Assembly: GCA_028583405.1 (NCBI GenBank)
Contig: CM053253.1
Span: 1,509,443-1,573,442 of the forward strand
DNA from: Pogonophryne albipinna
Lineage: Eukaryota > Chordata > Actinopteri > Perciformes > Artedidraconidae
Reading direction: 5' to 3'
DNA length: 64,000 nucleotides
Shown: in pieces, positions 1 through 12,462 of the stretch
Layout: every line of letters begins with the position of its first letter
Position numbering within the stretch: position 1 is the stretch's first letter
Position numbers and translations under genes: made by a program
Notes under the pieces: model-generated
What the model saw: the letters and a program-made list of their open reading frames with translations, nothing else
The model's database searches: none
What the model was told of the DNA's origin: nothing

Positions 1-245
1 TATTCTCACATACCTCAGGAACATTATAAACACAGTACACAGAATTTAAATAATGTTGGTTTTAGGCGTTATTAAGTCTTGTTTTCTTTGTCATTGTTTT
101 TGACAACGGGAATCTTGACATGTGAAAAATGAAGGAACTTTTACATTGTGTGACTGCATTGTATAAATGTTTAAGATTGTATAAATATTTCATGTAGAAA
201 AGCTTGTTTACCACACACATGTTTACATTATTATTGACTACATTC
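1..245. other. AT-rich sequence, no gene seen
   Basis: I see no exon, TIR or repeat unit that I can name here. It lies left of a possible LTR start at 246. Confidence 0.4.
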
Positions 246-365
246 TGTTACGACCCTGGTCGTTATGTGTGTAGAGATTTCCTTCGAGTCTTTTAGAGTC
301 CTTCAGAATGGTAGGTAGGTTTAGTAGTAGGCATGGTTAACAAAAATGTGAGTTTGTGTCTTAAG

Positions 366-381
366 GGGGGGGGGGGGGGGG
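366..381 (+). repeat. Poly-G run
   Basis: A run of about 16 consecutive G bases inside the possible LTR remnant. It is a simple repeat and prone to sequencing error. Confidence 0.8.
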
Positions 382-1025
382 TCACGGCTGCTGCTGCTGT
401 CTGCTCGTTAACCTGTCTGGGATTGTTTTCAGCTGTGTATGTTATATGTATATGAGATGTGCCGTTGCCCGGACGCCATTGGATGCCAGTTTCCTGTCCC
501 TCCTCCGGTAGGCGTGACCGAAGATCTGGATTGGAGCAGGTCGGGCCCGACTCACCAATCCCTGCCCACACCTTCCGGGGACTCTTACAAGAGTAGGCTT
601 TTTTGAGACAAGCGAGACCTGTGCAGTTGCGATCAACGTCTTGCTAGTGCGTTGCATGATGGTTAGTCATTTTGTCCGACTTGCTCTGGAGGCTCGCCTA
701 CATGAGACGTTGAAATCTCGCGGGACAAAGACGCCTTGAGAGCGAGGCGGCGCAGTTCCTCTCCACGGGCTGCGGAAGCGAAATGCTTGATGGGAAACGA
801 CTCGCTGGTATCTCGAGCTGAGCGCTCATTGGTGGCTTTTACCCCGTGCTGCTGATGAAACTCTCCAATTGGCTCGGCAAAAGTTTGTTGTTGTTTTGTG
901 TCAGTTTTACGTCGCCACTTCCATTCACAATGTTTATCATCATGAAATTAATATCCATATATTTGATACTATACTTGCACTGCTTACCGTTTTCATACTT
1001 TCTATATCTGAGCATATTCATACAC

Positions 1026-3460
1026 CAGTGGCGAACCGTCAGGGCCTTCAAGGTATTCAGAGAATACCCTGATAACTCAGATAAAAAAAAGACATTTATC
1101 GATTTAATTATATAAATACAATTTAATAAAATGTAATAAAATGTAAATACATTTTATAAATGAGAATCGTATCTGTGTTGTTGATCTGTAATAAACAGTG
1201 TTACGTGGATTTGTTTGTCCTTCTCGGACCTTGCACTACGCATTTTAGAAAAGAAATGCAACCAATCAGATCTGTTTCTGCGTCTGTGGGTATTCTGTAT
1301 CCTTGATAGAAGGCCCTAGTCGTTGAATTGAATGAGAGCGAACACTCTGATTGACAGTTTGATCAACCAATCATATATTGATTTGTAGCCCAATGGGCGT
1401 ATTCTTTCGGAGTTTCCCACGGTGCAGGGTATGCTAGAAGGCCCGTTAGTTCTGACAGGTGCGAGACACAGGATATAGATGGGACGTAATAATTCATTTT
1501 CTGTTTTATTCGTTTTAACGTTGACATGGCAACAGGTGAAGAAGATGTTGTTGCGGAATTATTGTCGGTTCCTTTTTCAAGACGACAATTCACTGAAAAG
1601 ACGGACATTGTAAAAAAAGGGCGCCCAACGCCTGAAAATCTGGAGCTGAATCAAGTTGCTAAAGGCTATGTTCGCCATTTCCAGGCTAGCAACTGGGAAA
1701 GATACCCGTGGCTTACGGGCTCAGTTAGTCACAAAAGGCTCTACTGCTGGGAGTGCTTGCTTTTTGGGACCGAAAAGGGGGCATGGAATTGGAAAGGCTA
1801 CGATAATCTGAGCTGTTTAACCAAGGCTGCACAAAAACACCAAAACACAGCAGGGCATCTTAAGGCAACGGTCACCATGAAGACTTTTGGAGACACAAGG
1901 ATTGATCTACAGCTGGACGAACAGAGACGTAGAGAAACGATCATTCACAACGAAAAGGTGAACAAAAATCGGGATATTTTGAAACGTCTGATCCACTGTG
2001 TGATTTTCCTTGGGAAACAGGAGTTACCTTTCAGGGGCCATGATGAGAGCAGAGAATCAGCCAATCGAGGTAATTACCTGGAGCTGCTTACATTCATAGC
2101 AGAATATGATCCAGACTTGCACTACCATTTGTCCACTTCTAAGGTGTTCATTGGAACCTCGAGTCAAATACAGAATGACTTGATAAGTGCTGTGGCCGAA
2201 GTGATGGGTGAGACCATCAAAGAAGAAATAAGTAAAGCACCCTTCGTAGCTTTAATGCTGGATGAAACAACAGATGTCAGCAATGCTGCACAGTTGTCGT
2301 TTGTTCTTCGGTTTGTAACAGACAGTGGCGTAAAAGAGAGGTTCGTCAAATTTGAGGATGTGACAGGGAAGAAACGGACAGAGGATGTAGCAGCCATGGC
2401 CCTTGGTTTCTTGGAGGAACATGGATGCATGGGCAAACTTGTAGCCCAGTGCTATGACGGTGCTGCCGTTATGGCATCGGGGCTGAACGGAGTCCAAGCC
2501 AAGGTCAAGGAAAAGATCCCACAGGCACTTTTCATACACTGTTATGCACATGCCCTTAATTTGGTTTTATCTCAAGGTGTAGTTAAAATTAAAGAATGCA
2601 GAATTTTCTTCTCACACCTTTCTGGCCTGGCTGCGTTCTTTTCTAGATCGCCAAAACGAACACAGCTGCTTGATGAAATATGCCAGAAGCGACTGCCACG
2701 AGTGGCACCAACCAGGTGGAATTTTGCATCAAGATTGGTGTGCACGGTCTTTGAAAAGAAGGATGCTCTTAAGGATCTGTTTGACTACATAGTTGAACAC
2801 CACGAGGAATTTGATGATGCTGCCATTCTCAGTGCTGATGGCTACCTATCAAACCTGGGCAACTTTGAATTTGGATTTTTCCTTTCAACTTTTAACGAGA
2901 TATTTGCGCATGCAGATGTGCTCTTCGACATCTTACAGAACAAGTCATTCGACATGCAGTTTTGTCTGACAAGGGTGGAAGAGTTTTGCATTTGCATTGA
3001 AGGGCAGAGGGATCGTTTTGATCAAATATATGATGAGACTGTGCAGGACACCGGCCTGCCAACTGGACGGAGAGCCCACGGAGATTCTCGCTCACACTAC
3101 AAGAAGCTGCACAATGGCATTCTTGAGAACATTTTAAATCAGGTGCAAAATCGGTTTAAAGATCACGAAAAACTGTCATTCCTTTCTCTTCTGGACCCTC
3201 AACAGTTCACCAGCTTTAACAGCAACTTCCCTGAAACTGCATACACACTGTTCATACTGCTCACAGGCTGATATCTAGTGTATTCATACACACTGTTCAT
3301 ACTGCTCACAGGCTGATATCTAGTGTATTCATACACAGTGTTCATACTGCTCTCAGGCTGATATCTAGTGTATTCATACACACTGTTCATACTGCTCACA
3401 GGCTGATATCTAGTGTATTCATACACACTGTTCATACTGCTCACAGGCTGATATCTAGTG
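1026..3460 (+). mobile_element. hAT transposon, right end lost or unrecognised
   Basis: The left terminus starts CAGTGGCGAACCGTCAGGG and is followed by 500 bp of leader before a transposase ORF. The same leader occurs inverted at 15635-16074, which defines the family end. No matching right terminus is found after the ORF: the coding region runs straight into a 45-bp tandem repeat. The element is therefore truncated or rearranged at its 3' end and probably cannot move by itself. Confidence 0.65.
1526..3271 (+). CDS. hAT-family transposase (ZMYM1-like, TTF zinc finger), C-terminally truncated
   Basis: The 581-residue ORF looks like the TTF-finger/DUF4371 hAT transposases often annotated in fish as zinc finger MYM-type protein 1-like. 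A TTF-type finger is visible as C74-x2-C77 with H105 and H111. The hAT catalytic core has MLDETTD (D246) and CYDGAAVM (D311), followed by HCYAHALNLVL. The C-terminal part, which in this family carries the last acidic residue and the dimerisation region, is missing: after FNSNFPETAY the frame enters a 45-bp minisatellite and stops. The start ATG at 1526 follows the leader expected for this element. There is no intron and no in-frame stop over 1.7 kb, which suggests fairly recent activity. It could be a domesticated gene, but the element terminus upstream favours a transposon. Confidence 0.8.
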   Translation: MATGEEDVVAELLSVPFSRRQFTEKTDIVKKGRPTPENLELNQVAKGYVRHFQASNWERYPWLTGSVSHKRLYCWECLLFGTEKGAWNWKGYDNLSCLTKAAQKHQNTAGHLKATVTMKTFGDTRIDLQLDEQRRRETIIHNEKVNKNRDILKRLIHCVIFLGKQELPFRGHDESRESANRGNYLELLTFIAEYDPDLHYHLSTSKVFIGTSSQIQNDLISAVAEVMGETIKEEISKAPFVALMLDETTDVSNAAQLSFVLRFVTDSGVKERFVKFEDVTGKKRTEDVAAMALGFLEEHGCMGKLVAQCYDGAAVMASGLNGVQAKVKEKIPQALFIHCYAHALNLVLSQGVVKIKECRIFFSHLSGLAAFFSRSPKRTQLLDEICQKRLPRVAPTRWNFASRLVCTVFEKKDALKDLFDYIVEHHEEFDDAAILSADGYLSNLGNFEFGFFLSTFNEIFAHADVLFDILQNKSFDMQFCLTRVEEFCICIEGQRDRFDQIYDETVQDTGLPTGRRAHGDSRSHYKKLHNGILENILNQVQNRFKDHEKLSFLSLLDPQQFTSFNSNFPETAYTLFILLTG

Positions 3461-3470
3461 TATTCATACC
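3240..3470 (+). repeat. 45-bp minisatellite, about 5 copies
   Basis: A 45-bp unit containing TTCATACTGCTCACAGGCTG repeats about five times with few changes (one copy has acagtg/ctctcagg variants). Because 45 is a multiple of three, the minus strand also stays open here. The array starts inside the transposase reading frame and supplies its stop codon. Confidence 0.9.
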
Positions 3471-3655
3471 CCTCACTGTTTATTCATCATTCAATTCATT
3501 CTATATTTTATTCTGTAGATTGTGTACATTACTTTTCACTTCACTGCTTGTTGCACCTGGTTAGAAGCTAAACTGCATTTCGTTGTCTCAGGACCTGTAA
3601 TCTGTGCAATAATAATAAAGTTGAATCTAATCTTGAGCAGGAACAAATGTATTTA
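3471..3655 (+). mobile_element. Retroposon 3'-tail-like sequence
   Basis: The segment ends in GCAATAATAATAAAGTTGAA, with TGCATTTCGTTGTCTCAGG shortly before. This resembles the 3' ends of fish non-LTR retroposons (GTGCAATGACAATAAAGTTG type). No coding part is attached. The assignment rests on remembered family patterns. Confidence 0.45.
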
Positions 3656-3887
3656 CTTAGTACCAGCGACGTGCGGTCAGGGGAGGCAGGTGAGGCAGAG
3701 CCTCACTTGTCATTCTCCAATGTAACGGAAAAAAAGAATAATAATACAAATAATAATAATAATAAAATGTGTCCACTGATCTGTGTTGTAAATGTGATTT
3801 CTGTTTGATTCCAATCGCTTTTTATAGCAAAAATCGGCTAATTTGCCGAGCTCCGCTACAACTACGGGGAGCGATGAGATTGAGAAG

Positions 3888-5049
3888 CAGTGGCGGCGCT
3901 AGGGGGTGGCTACTTGGGCTCAAGCCCCGGATGTTTTCTGAAAAGCCCCGGATGTTTCACTTTTTTTTTTTTTAAACGTCTCGGGAGTAATGTGCAGTAC
4001 CGGAGTCCACCAGAGAGGCATCCGCTGCGGGACATTAGCCTGCGTACTGCGTAGCCTGCCCTGAAGTAGAAGTGATCCTTCCTAGTGCCTGACGAGTTTT
4101 AAGCTAATAGCCTATACAGTTATGGATATTAGAAAGTTATTGTCATTGAAGCAGGCGCCACAAGCTGCAGCAGCAGCAGTATCAGCAGCTGACAACAATG
4201 TCATCACCAGCAGTGAAGAAATGGATGATGTTTCAGGTTTGTGAATCTAATGGTGATATCTGCACTCTGGCTGACTGAGTAAGAAGTGAAAAAGAGTGAT
4301 GTAACATTAATGTTATAGCTAGTAAACATGGAGTAACCACACTAAGTATACCCTTATATGTTAGTATGTATACAGAACATGACTAAAAATTATCCTAAGA
4401 TGTAACGTTAACCCTTCATACCTCAGTCTACTTTTAAGACACTAAAATAACGTATTCCATTTTTTATTTTGTTTTCGCGCGTGGAATTATACCGGCTCTG
4501 ACGGAACTGACAGGCAACCCTCTGAATCAGACTCCGATTGGCTGTGACTGCATCAGAGTGTCCGATTCAGAAACGTGACTCTTACACATTTTTTACGTCA
4601 CAAACAAAGATGGTGGATGAGAATAGATCTTAAAACGATAAGCAATGCGCCAGAATCAAGGTGAGACTATCCGCATCCTTTAAAACTCTACGCACATTCG
4701 TTTCACCTTAATAAAGACTGTTTGAGTGAGTTAAGGCATTAGTTTGCTTCATTAAAGGGTGTTAATGAGTGTTCTCCAGTGCCTTTTGTCCAATTTAAGG
4801 TGTTATTAAGGTAGGGTTAATGTTGCTCTCAAAGTACACCAGATTGATGCTTTCAACTTCAATATTTAAAAACAAATCTTCCCGGGGGAGCATGCCCCCG
4901 GACCCCCCCAGAGGAGGCGACGACCCCCCCTAAAGGATGTTCGGTCCACCCCCCACTTATACAAAATAGCACTGTATCCCTGCACCCCCCCCACCCCAAC
5001 AACTCCCGGGCTAAGCCCCGGATCTCCTACAATCCTAAATCCGCCACTG
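3888..5049. mobile_element. Nested hAT element with 8-bp TSD ttgagaag
   Basis: The termini CAGTGGCGG and CCGCCACTG are exact inverted repeats. The 8-bp target duplication ttgagaag is perfect at 3880-3887 and 5050-5057. Inside, a short open stretch from 4122 (MDIRKLLSLKQ...) looks like the first exon of a zinc-finger hAT transposase, but it is not continued. CCCCGG-rich sequence lies near both ends. It is 1,162 bp long and non-autonomous. Confidence 0.92.
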
Positions 5050-5397
5050 TTGAGAAGTGAGGCAGGGACGAGCTCTGCCTCTCGTAAACCCACAGTAACT
5101 TGCTGGAGCGCGGGCACTAATTTAGCGCGGGCACTTATTTTGTGAGCGCGCTCAAGCCAGTTACTGTGTGGTGAGGTGAGGCACAGATGAGCTCTGCCTC
5201 ACCTCAGAATGCATCACCCCACAGAAACTGTCTGGAAAGCGGGCCCTAAGCGCATGCCTGCACCATCTCACTGTATGTCACCAATGTAATGTTTGTAGAT
5301 CCCTTTATTACATTTATCCTCGCCATCCATAGTCTCTAAATAACTTATTTCACGTATATATGATATTTAAGCTCGCTGGTCTCATCATACAACGGCA

Positions 5398-5622
5398 ATG
5401 AGAAAAGCACCAGGGGAGGCAGCCATAACCTCTGCCGCACTGAAGGGGGCGCAAGTGAGCCCACAGGTTCTTGTTGCTACTGTTATTCTACGCAGAGACG
5501 GTAGACGAAAACAACAAGCTAGGCTTTTGAAACTAGAGGAAGATAAGGAGGACTTTTACAAAAAAGTAATAAAGATTGTTGTCCAGAGGGATAGCATGGA
5601 CTTCATCTTCAAGTCAAGGTAA
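5398..5622 (+). other. Unrecognised short ORF ending at a splice-donor-like site
   Basis: A 74-codon ORF, basic and rich in K, R and E, ends next to TCAAGGTAAGACC, a good donor consensus. I do not recognise the protein. It lies inside the hAT element 3664-6204 and may be a relic of that element's coding exon. No second exon was identified. Confidence 0.2.
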
Positions 5623-5776
5623 GACCACATTTGTAATGAAAATTGGATCTTACTAAGAGAGAACAATCCAATATTTAGATTTTGGGTAGGCTATCCTTTT
5701 GTTGAACGGTCTGTTTAAAATGAATCGAAGCATCAGACTAAAAAAGCTTTTGAAAATAACAGACTATTTCGATTAA

Positions 5777-6119
5777 AGGTGGGGTAGGTAAGTTTGAGAA
5801 ACCGGCACGATATACACTTTTTGTTATATTCCATGGAATGCTCTTAACATCCCGATAGCAATGAATATCTGAAGTGCTTTGACAAAAAATACATAAAAAC
5901 ATTTCATCTGTGGAAGCCGTAGTACTGTAAAAAGCACGACCACTCATTTCAGCCGGCCCGGCTAAAATAACCTGCCTGTCAGCCTTCCATCTGTGCACAA
6001 ACTTATCTCGTGCCCTCATTGGTCATGTGCGCGTTCGTGTGTGTTGGAGGAGGGGCTGTGTATTTTCAAATTCTAGCACACTCGAGCTGGTTTCTCCAAA
6101 ATTACCTACCCCGCCACCT
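5777..6119. mobile_element. TTAA-flanked MITE
   Basis: The left end AGGTGGGGTAGGTAAG pairs with TTACCTACCCCGCCACCT at the right. TTAA flanks both sides (5773-5776 and 6120-6123), as in piggyBac- and Kolobok-type target sites. It is 343 bp long with no coding capacity and sits inside the hAT element 3664-6204. Confidence 0.8.
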
Positions 6120-6212
6120 TTAAGGTCAAAATATATAATATTTGTAAATCTGACTCTGAAAGAGTCAGTGCCTCACCAGCCATGAACCTCACCGCACGTC
6201 ACTGCTTAGTAC

Positions 6213-7245
6213 ATATCTGACATTAACGATTAAACATATTTGTGCATTCTTTCTAAATGAAAACCGAGTCAAGCCGACTCCGGAGGTGGCGGTATGCACC
6301 TTCAAGCTGTTTGCAATCCGCCAAATAACCGAGAGAAGAAGAAGAAGAAGAAGACGAAGCCGACTCTGAGCTGTCCGACTTCAGGCGAGCTTTTTGAGAC
6401 CTCCCCCGGCTGCGATCGGCTATTCTCGTCTACTTTCGAGGCGAGCCGCAACGCGTCTCAAACAAGCCTAGTGTGTGCATCTCAGTTAGACAGGAGAGGT
6501 CTGAATCTGTGTCAGACGGCTCTCGGTGCTGTCCTTACGTTCTGTGTAGCTCTGTGCTAGTTCTGCTACAGTGGTTAGTTATGGTGTGTGCTTAAGTGTT
6601 TTGTGTGTATTCTGTGATTTGTGACGGCGTCGAACTTGTGCGAGACGCCTCACTATTTTAGCCTTAAGTGCCCATAGTGTGCTATGACTGTGATAATCTG
6701 TGTCAGTTTTGTGTAGCGTTATTTGTGAACAGATAGCTGGTTTTAAGAGCCTGCATTTTTGGTTATATCATCTTTATTTTGAGTTTATTGTTAAAATCAA
6801 CCCCTTTCCAAGAACACCTGGTTTCGTGTTGCTTCCCTTTTACCCTAAGCGAGCTGGGGACGTAACAATTCAAATACGCACTAAAATAAAAATCTTCTTT
6901 ATTTCTTTAAGGGTAAACTATTTCATGGACGCTGAAGATTTGGACAACGTTGTTTATGAGTCAATATCTTTTAGGGGTTATTTTCTGCTGCAGATCTTTG
7001 GTGCTTTTATTGTATTTAAAGTTGGAAGATATTCATCATTTTGCTTTTAGTTCTCCAAAATGTTCATATCTATCAGAACTTGCACGAGTAATGAGCGAGA
7101 AGAAAACAAGACAACATATCAAAAGTTCTGGTATTTATGTTTACTTTATATACAGTATTTATTCAACTGAGCACTTGGTGTGTTTTAGTTTGGTTATGGT
7201 GATTGTAAACCGTCACATTTGTGATATTAAAATATGAATTATTAC
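6213..7245. other. Non-coding stretch including the possible LTR right part
   Basis: A short (GAA)n run lies near 6334-6352. Small ORFs exist but show no recognisable protein. The stretch up to 6867 may be the right part of an LTR. From 6868 to 7245 I see nothing I can name. Confidence 0.4.
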
Positions 7246-8790
7246 CAGTGGTGTAAAGTAACTACGTACATTTACTCAAGTACTGTAACTTAAGTACAAT
7301 TTTTAGAACATAAACACCACTTTACTTCAGTATTTCCATTGTATACTACTTAGTACTTCTACCCCACTACAGTTCTGAGGTAAATGGTGTACTTTTACTC
7401 CACTACATATATTTATAATGTTCTACTTTAGCTTGAGGAACATTTTGAATGCAGGACTTTTACTGTAACAGAGTATTCCTACACTCTGGTACTTCTACTG
7501 TTACACAAGTACACGTTCTGAGTACTTCTACTTTTACTACAGTACAAGATCTGAGGACTTCTACTTTTACTCAAGTACAAGAACTGAGTACTTCTAATTC
7601 TATTCAAGTACAAGATCTGAGTACTTCTACTTTTATTCAAGTACAATATCTGAGTACTTCTACTTTTACTCAAGTACAAGATCTGAGTACTTCTACATTT
7701 ACTACAATATCTAAGTACTTCTACTTCTATTCAAGTACAAGATCTGAGTACTTCTACTTTTACTCAAGTACAAGAACAGAGTACTTCTACTTTTACTCAA
7801 GTACAAGATCTGAGTACTTCTACTTTTACAACAATATCTGAGTACTTCTACTTCTATTCAAGTACAAGATCTGAGTACTTAAAAACTTTTTACTTTTACT
7901 TTTACTCAAGTACAATAACTGAGTACTTCTACTTCTATTCAAGTACAAGATCTGAGTACTTCTACTTCTATTCAAGTACAAGATCTGAGTACTTCTACTT
8001 TTATTCAAGTACAATATCTGAGTACTTCTACTTTTACTCAAGTACAAGATCTGAGTACTTCTACTTTTACTCAAGTACAAGATCTGAGTACTTCTACTTT
8101 TACTCAAGTACAAGATCTGAGTACTTCTACTTTTACTCAAGTACAAGATCTGAGTACTTCTACTTTTACTCAAGAACAAGATCTGAGTACTTCTACTTTT
8201 ACTCAAGTACAAGATCTGAGTACTTCTACCTTTACTCAAGTACAAGATCTGAGTAATTCTACTTTTACTCAAGTGCAAGATCTGAGTACTTCTACTTTTA
8301 CTCAAGTACAAGATCTGAGTACTTCTACTTTTACTCAAGTACAAGATCTGAGTACTTCTACTTTTACTCAAGAACAAGATCTGAGTACTTCTACCTTTAC
8401 TCAAGTACAAGATCTGAGTAATTCTACTTTTACTCAAGTGCAAGATCTGAGTACTTCTACTTTTACTCAAGTACAAGATCTGAGTACTTCTACTTTTACT
8501 CAAGTACAAGATCTGAGTACTTCTAATTTTACTCAAGTACAAGATCTGAGTACTTCTACTTTTACTCAAGAACAAGATCTGAGTACTTCTACTTTTACTC
8601 AAGTACAAGATCTGAGTACTTCTACTTTTACTCAAGTGCAAGATCTGAGTACTTCTACTTTTACTCAAGTACAAGATCTGAGTACTTCTACTTTTACTCA
8701 AGTACAAGATCTGAGTACTTCTACTTTTACTCAAGAACAAGATCTGAGTACTTCTACTTTTACTTGAGGAACATTTTGAATGCAGGACTT
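7246..8790 (+). mobile_element. AGTACTT-family repeat element with internal minisatellite
   Basis: It starts CAGTGGTGTAAAGTAACT, the same end sequence that occurs inverted at about 22282-22295. It then runs through words such as TACTCAAGTAC and GAGTACTTC. Related sequence recurs at 21675-22295, 34155-34300, 34800-35310, 38083-38225 and 41440-41495. I cannot find the matching right terminus here. No protein is encoded. Confidence 0.7.
7490..8765 (+). repeat. 33-bp minisatellite, about 38 copies
   Basis: The unit contains TTTTACTCAAGTACAAGATC followed by TGAGTACTTCTAC, 33 bp in all. Because the unit is 11 codons, reading frames stay open on both strands for hundreds of residues, which is an arithmetic effect and not a gene. 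Left copies are more variable. Copies from about 8000 on are nearly identical, which suggests recent expansion from that side. Confidence 0.95.
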
Positions 8791-9867
8791 TTTACTTGTG
8801 TGAGTTCTGCGAAACAGATTTCAGGAAAACATGAACACATTGATCAAACTTCATACTCCTGGAGTTTCTTTCAGGATCTGTTTGTGATCAAAGACAGAAA
8901 TATAAAAAACCTGTGCATAAAACAATATATAATGAAAAAGCAAAATATTGCATTCATTTCTTCAAACATCTTTAGCAGTTTTTTCAAAAAAATCATACCT
9001 TCTTAAAAAACGTCATTAAGGCATTCAGACCCTGAGTCAGTACAACTCAAATAAACATGAGACCGTTATAAATAAAAAACAAGTCTCTACTTTTGAAGAA
9101 GAGTAGTATTATTTCACGGAGTCTTTTCACATTGATTATTTTGTGCAAGACTCATAAAACATGTAATCTAAGTCTGTAAAGTAAGCAGATTTGTATTGTT
9201 GGGTTTCAGGTAAGATTTGCCCACCTGGGTTTGGGGACGTTCTGATTCTGCAGACCCTCTCTCCTCACACTATTCTAACTATTGTATCTGTGTTATTGTG
9301 TTGTTCTGTTGGAGGAGCCTGAGACCTCAGATTCTCATTGATATATCTACACTGTAGCTATGTTCAAATAACAATACAAGCCTTGAACCTTGAATCTCAC
9401 CCCGTGGCATTTCCCCTTGCACTGTGCCCCCTCTTGTGGCGAAAATTGGTATTACACGTGGAGCTTATTTTAATACTTAATTCATAATAAAACAAACTAG
9501 ACTTGATAGCAACATGCTAACTGGAAGAGCAGCAGGGCACTATAGCAATGCTAACAGCTACATTATCACTGGGCAGTTAAACACCAGTGGTTTGAATATA
9601 AAGCCAAAACAGTATTCCCAATATCAATCAAACATCATGAAGATATTACTTAATGCTTAAGACCAACAACATTTAAACAATCCAGCTGGACCATTTTATC
9701 CCTGATATTGTTCATTATTCTGTATACCAAATATAACCTGTAATCATTTCACTTACCTGTTGTGAAAATCACCTGAACAAGCAAACATGGCGAATCAGCT
9801 GCAGGTGGAAGAATCGGGAAAATACCTTACGTGATGACGTCAGACTCACGATACTAAGGGGAACCAC
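8791..9867. other. Non-coding, with one retroposon-tail-like segment
   Basis: No exon is recognised. Around 9360-9400 the sequence ATACAAGCCTTGAACCTTGA resembles the 3' tail of a fish LINE or SINE. The remainder is AT-rich with nothing else identifiable. Confidence 0.4.
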
Positions 9868-11069
<1,202 letters not shown>

Positions 11070-11690
11070 CACATCGATGCACTTTCACTGAAGTCAACAA
11101 ACTATAGATACAATCCACAACATTACACCAAAGCAGAAAACTGAATCTCAAATATCAAATAGACTTTTAGATTGTATTACTTTAGTTTATTGTTGCATTG
11201 GAAATGGATTTAGTCGAGTATGAATACCAACAAACAAAAAAGTACACTTACCTCATAAAATACTGAGTGACATTACGCCACTGATACGTCATCACGTTGA
11301 TCCAGCCTGAGCACGGGGCAGCTGACAGGAGGATGGGGTGCAGAAATATCTGATAATAAGAAAATAAACAAGAACACGAGAGGCTGGTTTGCTCGTTTTT
11401 TAATCCGTCTTCATGGCTCTAACAGCGGACTCCCTCTGCCCGCTGATGCCACTCTGAGTCTGAACTCTCCCATACACACCCAAACACTCCAGAGACATGT
11501 TCTGTGTATATCTGGACCTGTAATATATTGATGAAAAACAGTATAATAGGGGACCTTGAGGTTTTGAATGCAGGATGTTTACTGGGTGATTTTCACACTG
11601 TGGTATTAATGTTTATTTAAATAACTTTGTTGAGCTTGTTTTTAGCTCTATTTCCATCTCACTGAACATAGTCCCTGTATGTGAACTGGT
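11070..11690. other. Non-coding, with a MITE end near 11525-11557
   Basis: ATTGATGAAAAACAGTATAA followed by TAGGGGACCTT recurs near 63551-63585, so this is the end of a shared repeat family. No exon is evident. Confidence 0.4.
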
Positions 11691-11792
11691 TCAGCTGATA
11701 AGGCTGGTTATGAATCAAGAGGAGGAGCTGAAGACAGGGAGGGGAGTTAAAAGATGCAATTTTACAGCTCGACGGAGCAGGAGGAGAACAGG
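11691..11792 (+). promoter_or_regulatory. Candidate 5' non-coding exon of the NLR gene
   Basis: A purine-rich segment ends in GAACAGGGTGAGTG, a strong splice donor, 670 bp before the exon carrying the likely start codon. Fish NLR genes commonly have an untranslated first exon. The start of this exon and the promoter are not defined by the sequence. Confidence 0.35.
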
Positions 11793-12462
11793 GTGAGTGT
11801 TAACACCAGGATCTGTTTTCTAACACATTATTTACTCTGTTTTACTGGATGTCAGAACATCAGCGTCCTAGAGTCCAAAGAGACTTCTACAAGTGGTGTG
11901 AACTGGTTTTATTTCCTGTTTTCTGACTCATCAAAGCAACATAACATGCGACAGCCCAGCGCAGTCAAAATGGGGAGCGGCCTGTCTGAAGTCTGACTGA
12001 TTTGATGTATTTGAACCAAGTGTTAAACTTTCCTGTCGGCTCCCAGACCGTAGTGGAGGAAGCAGGGGTGACTCTCTGCAGTCTTCCAGGGCCAAAGCAA
12101 CAAACTTCGGGTTCAATAACCCACTTTTCAATAAGGCTGACAGACGAGCTCTTCTTTGGGAGGCCGTTGAATTTATTAAGGTCTTTGTTACAGATCTAAC
12201 TTTGAAGACACTCGACAGACCTTTGCTGCTGTTTCGTTCACTTCAAAAACACAAACCACCGCTCGCTCACTCTCCCTCGCTCAACCATGCACACACACAC
12301 ATGCACGCGCGCGTCTCTCTCTCTTAAAGGGACAGCAGCCTGACTCGGCATGACCCTAATATCATAACACAAGTTTATTATTATTATGGTTATGATTGAA
12401 ACAAGTGTGTTATTATAATGTGTGTGTGTGTGTGTCTCCAGTGTTACTGGTGTATCTCTCAG
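11793..12462 (+). other. Likely first intron of the NLR gene
   Basis: No coding signal is seen. Short (TG)n and (TTA)n tracts precede the acceptor at 12462. Confidence 0.35.

Larger units (their letters stand above)
3664..6204. mobile_element. hAT element with 8-bp TSD cttagtac, carrying two nested elements
   Basis: The left end reads CAGCGACGTGCGGTCAGG and the right end CACCGCACGTCACTG, an inverted pair. The 8 bases cttagtac sit immediately outside both ends (3656-3663 and 6205-6212). Inner sequences rich in GAGGCAGAGCCTCAC occur near both ends and again around 5055-5200. A second hAT (3888-5049) and a TTAA-flanked element (5777-6119) lie within it. No transposase was recognised, so it is non-autonomous. 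Confidence 0.9.
246..6867 (+). mobile_element. Possible LTR remnant, split by nested hAT elements
   Basis: The left end reads TGTTACGACCCTGG and the right end reads GGGGACGTAACA, so the pair has the 5'-TG...CA-3' form of an LTR. The 4 bases attc flank both ends (242-245 and 6868-6871). The parts at 246-1017 and 6213-6867 hold no transposon TIR of their own, while the middle is occupied by hAT elements. Both parts contain GAC/GAG-rich sequence with similar words such as TTTTTGAGAC. I see no gag, protease or polymerase coding, so at best this is a solo LTR. A chance TG/CA pairing is possible. Confidence 0.35.

Noticed and set aside
7826..8767. Long ORFs on both strands of the 33-bp minisatellite
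   Set aside because: They are 11-residue tandem repeats caused by a unit length divisible by three, with no splice, start or composition support.
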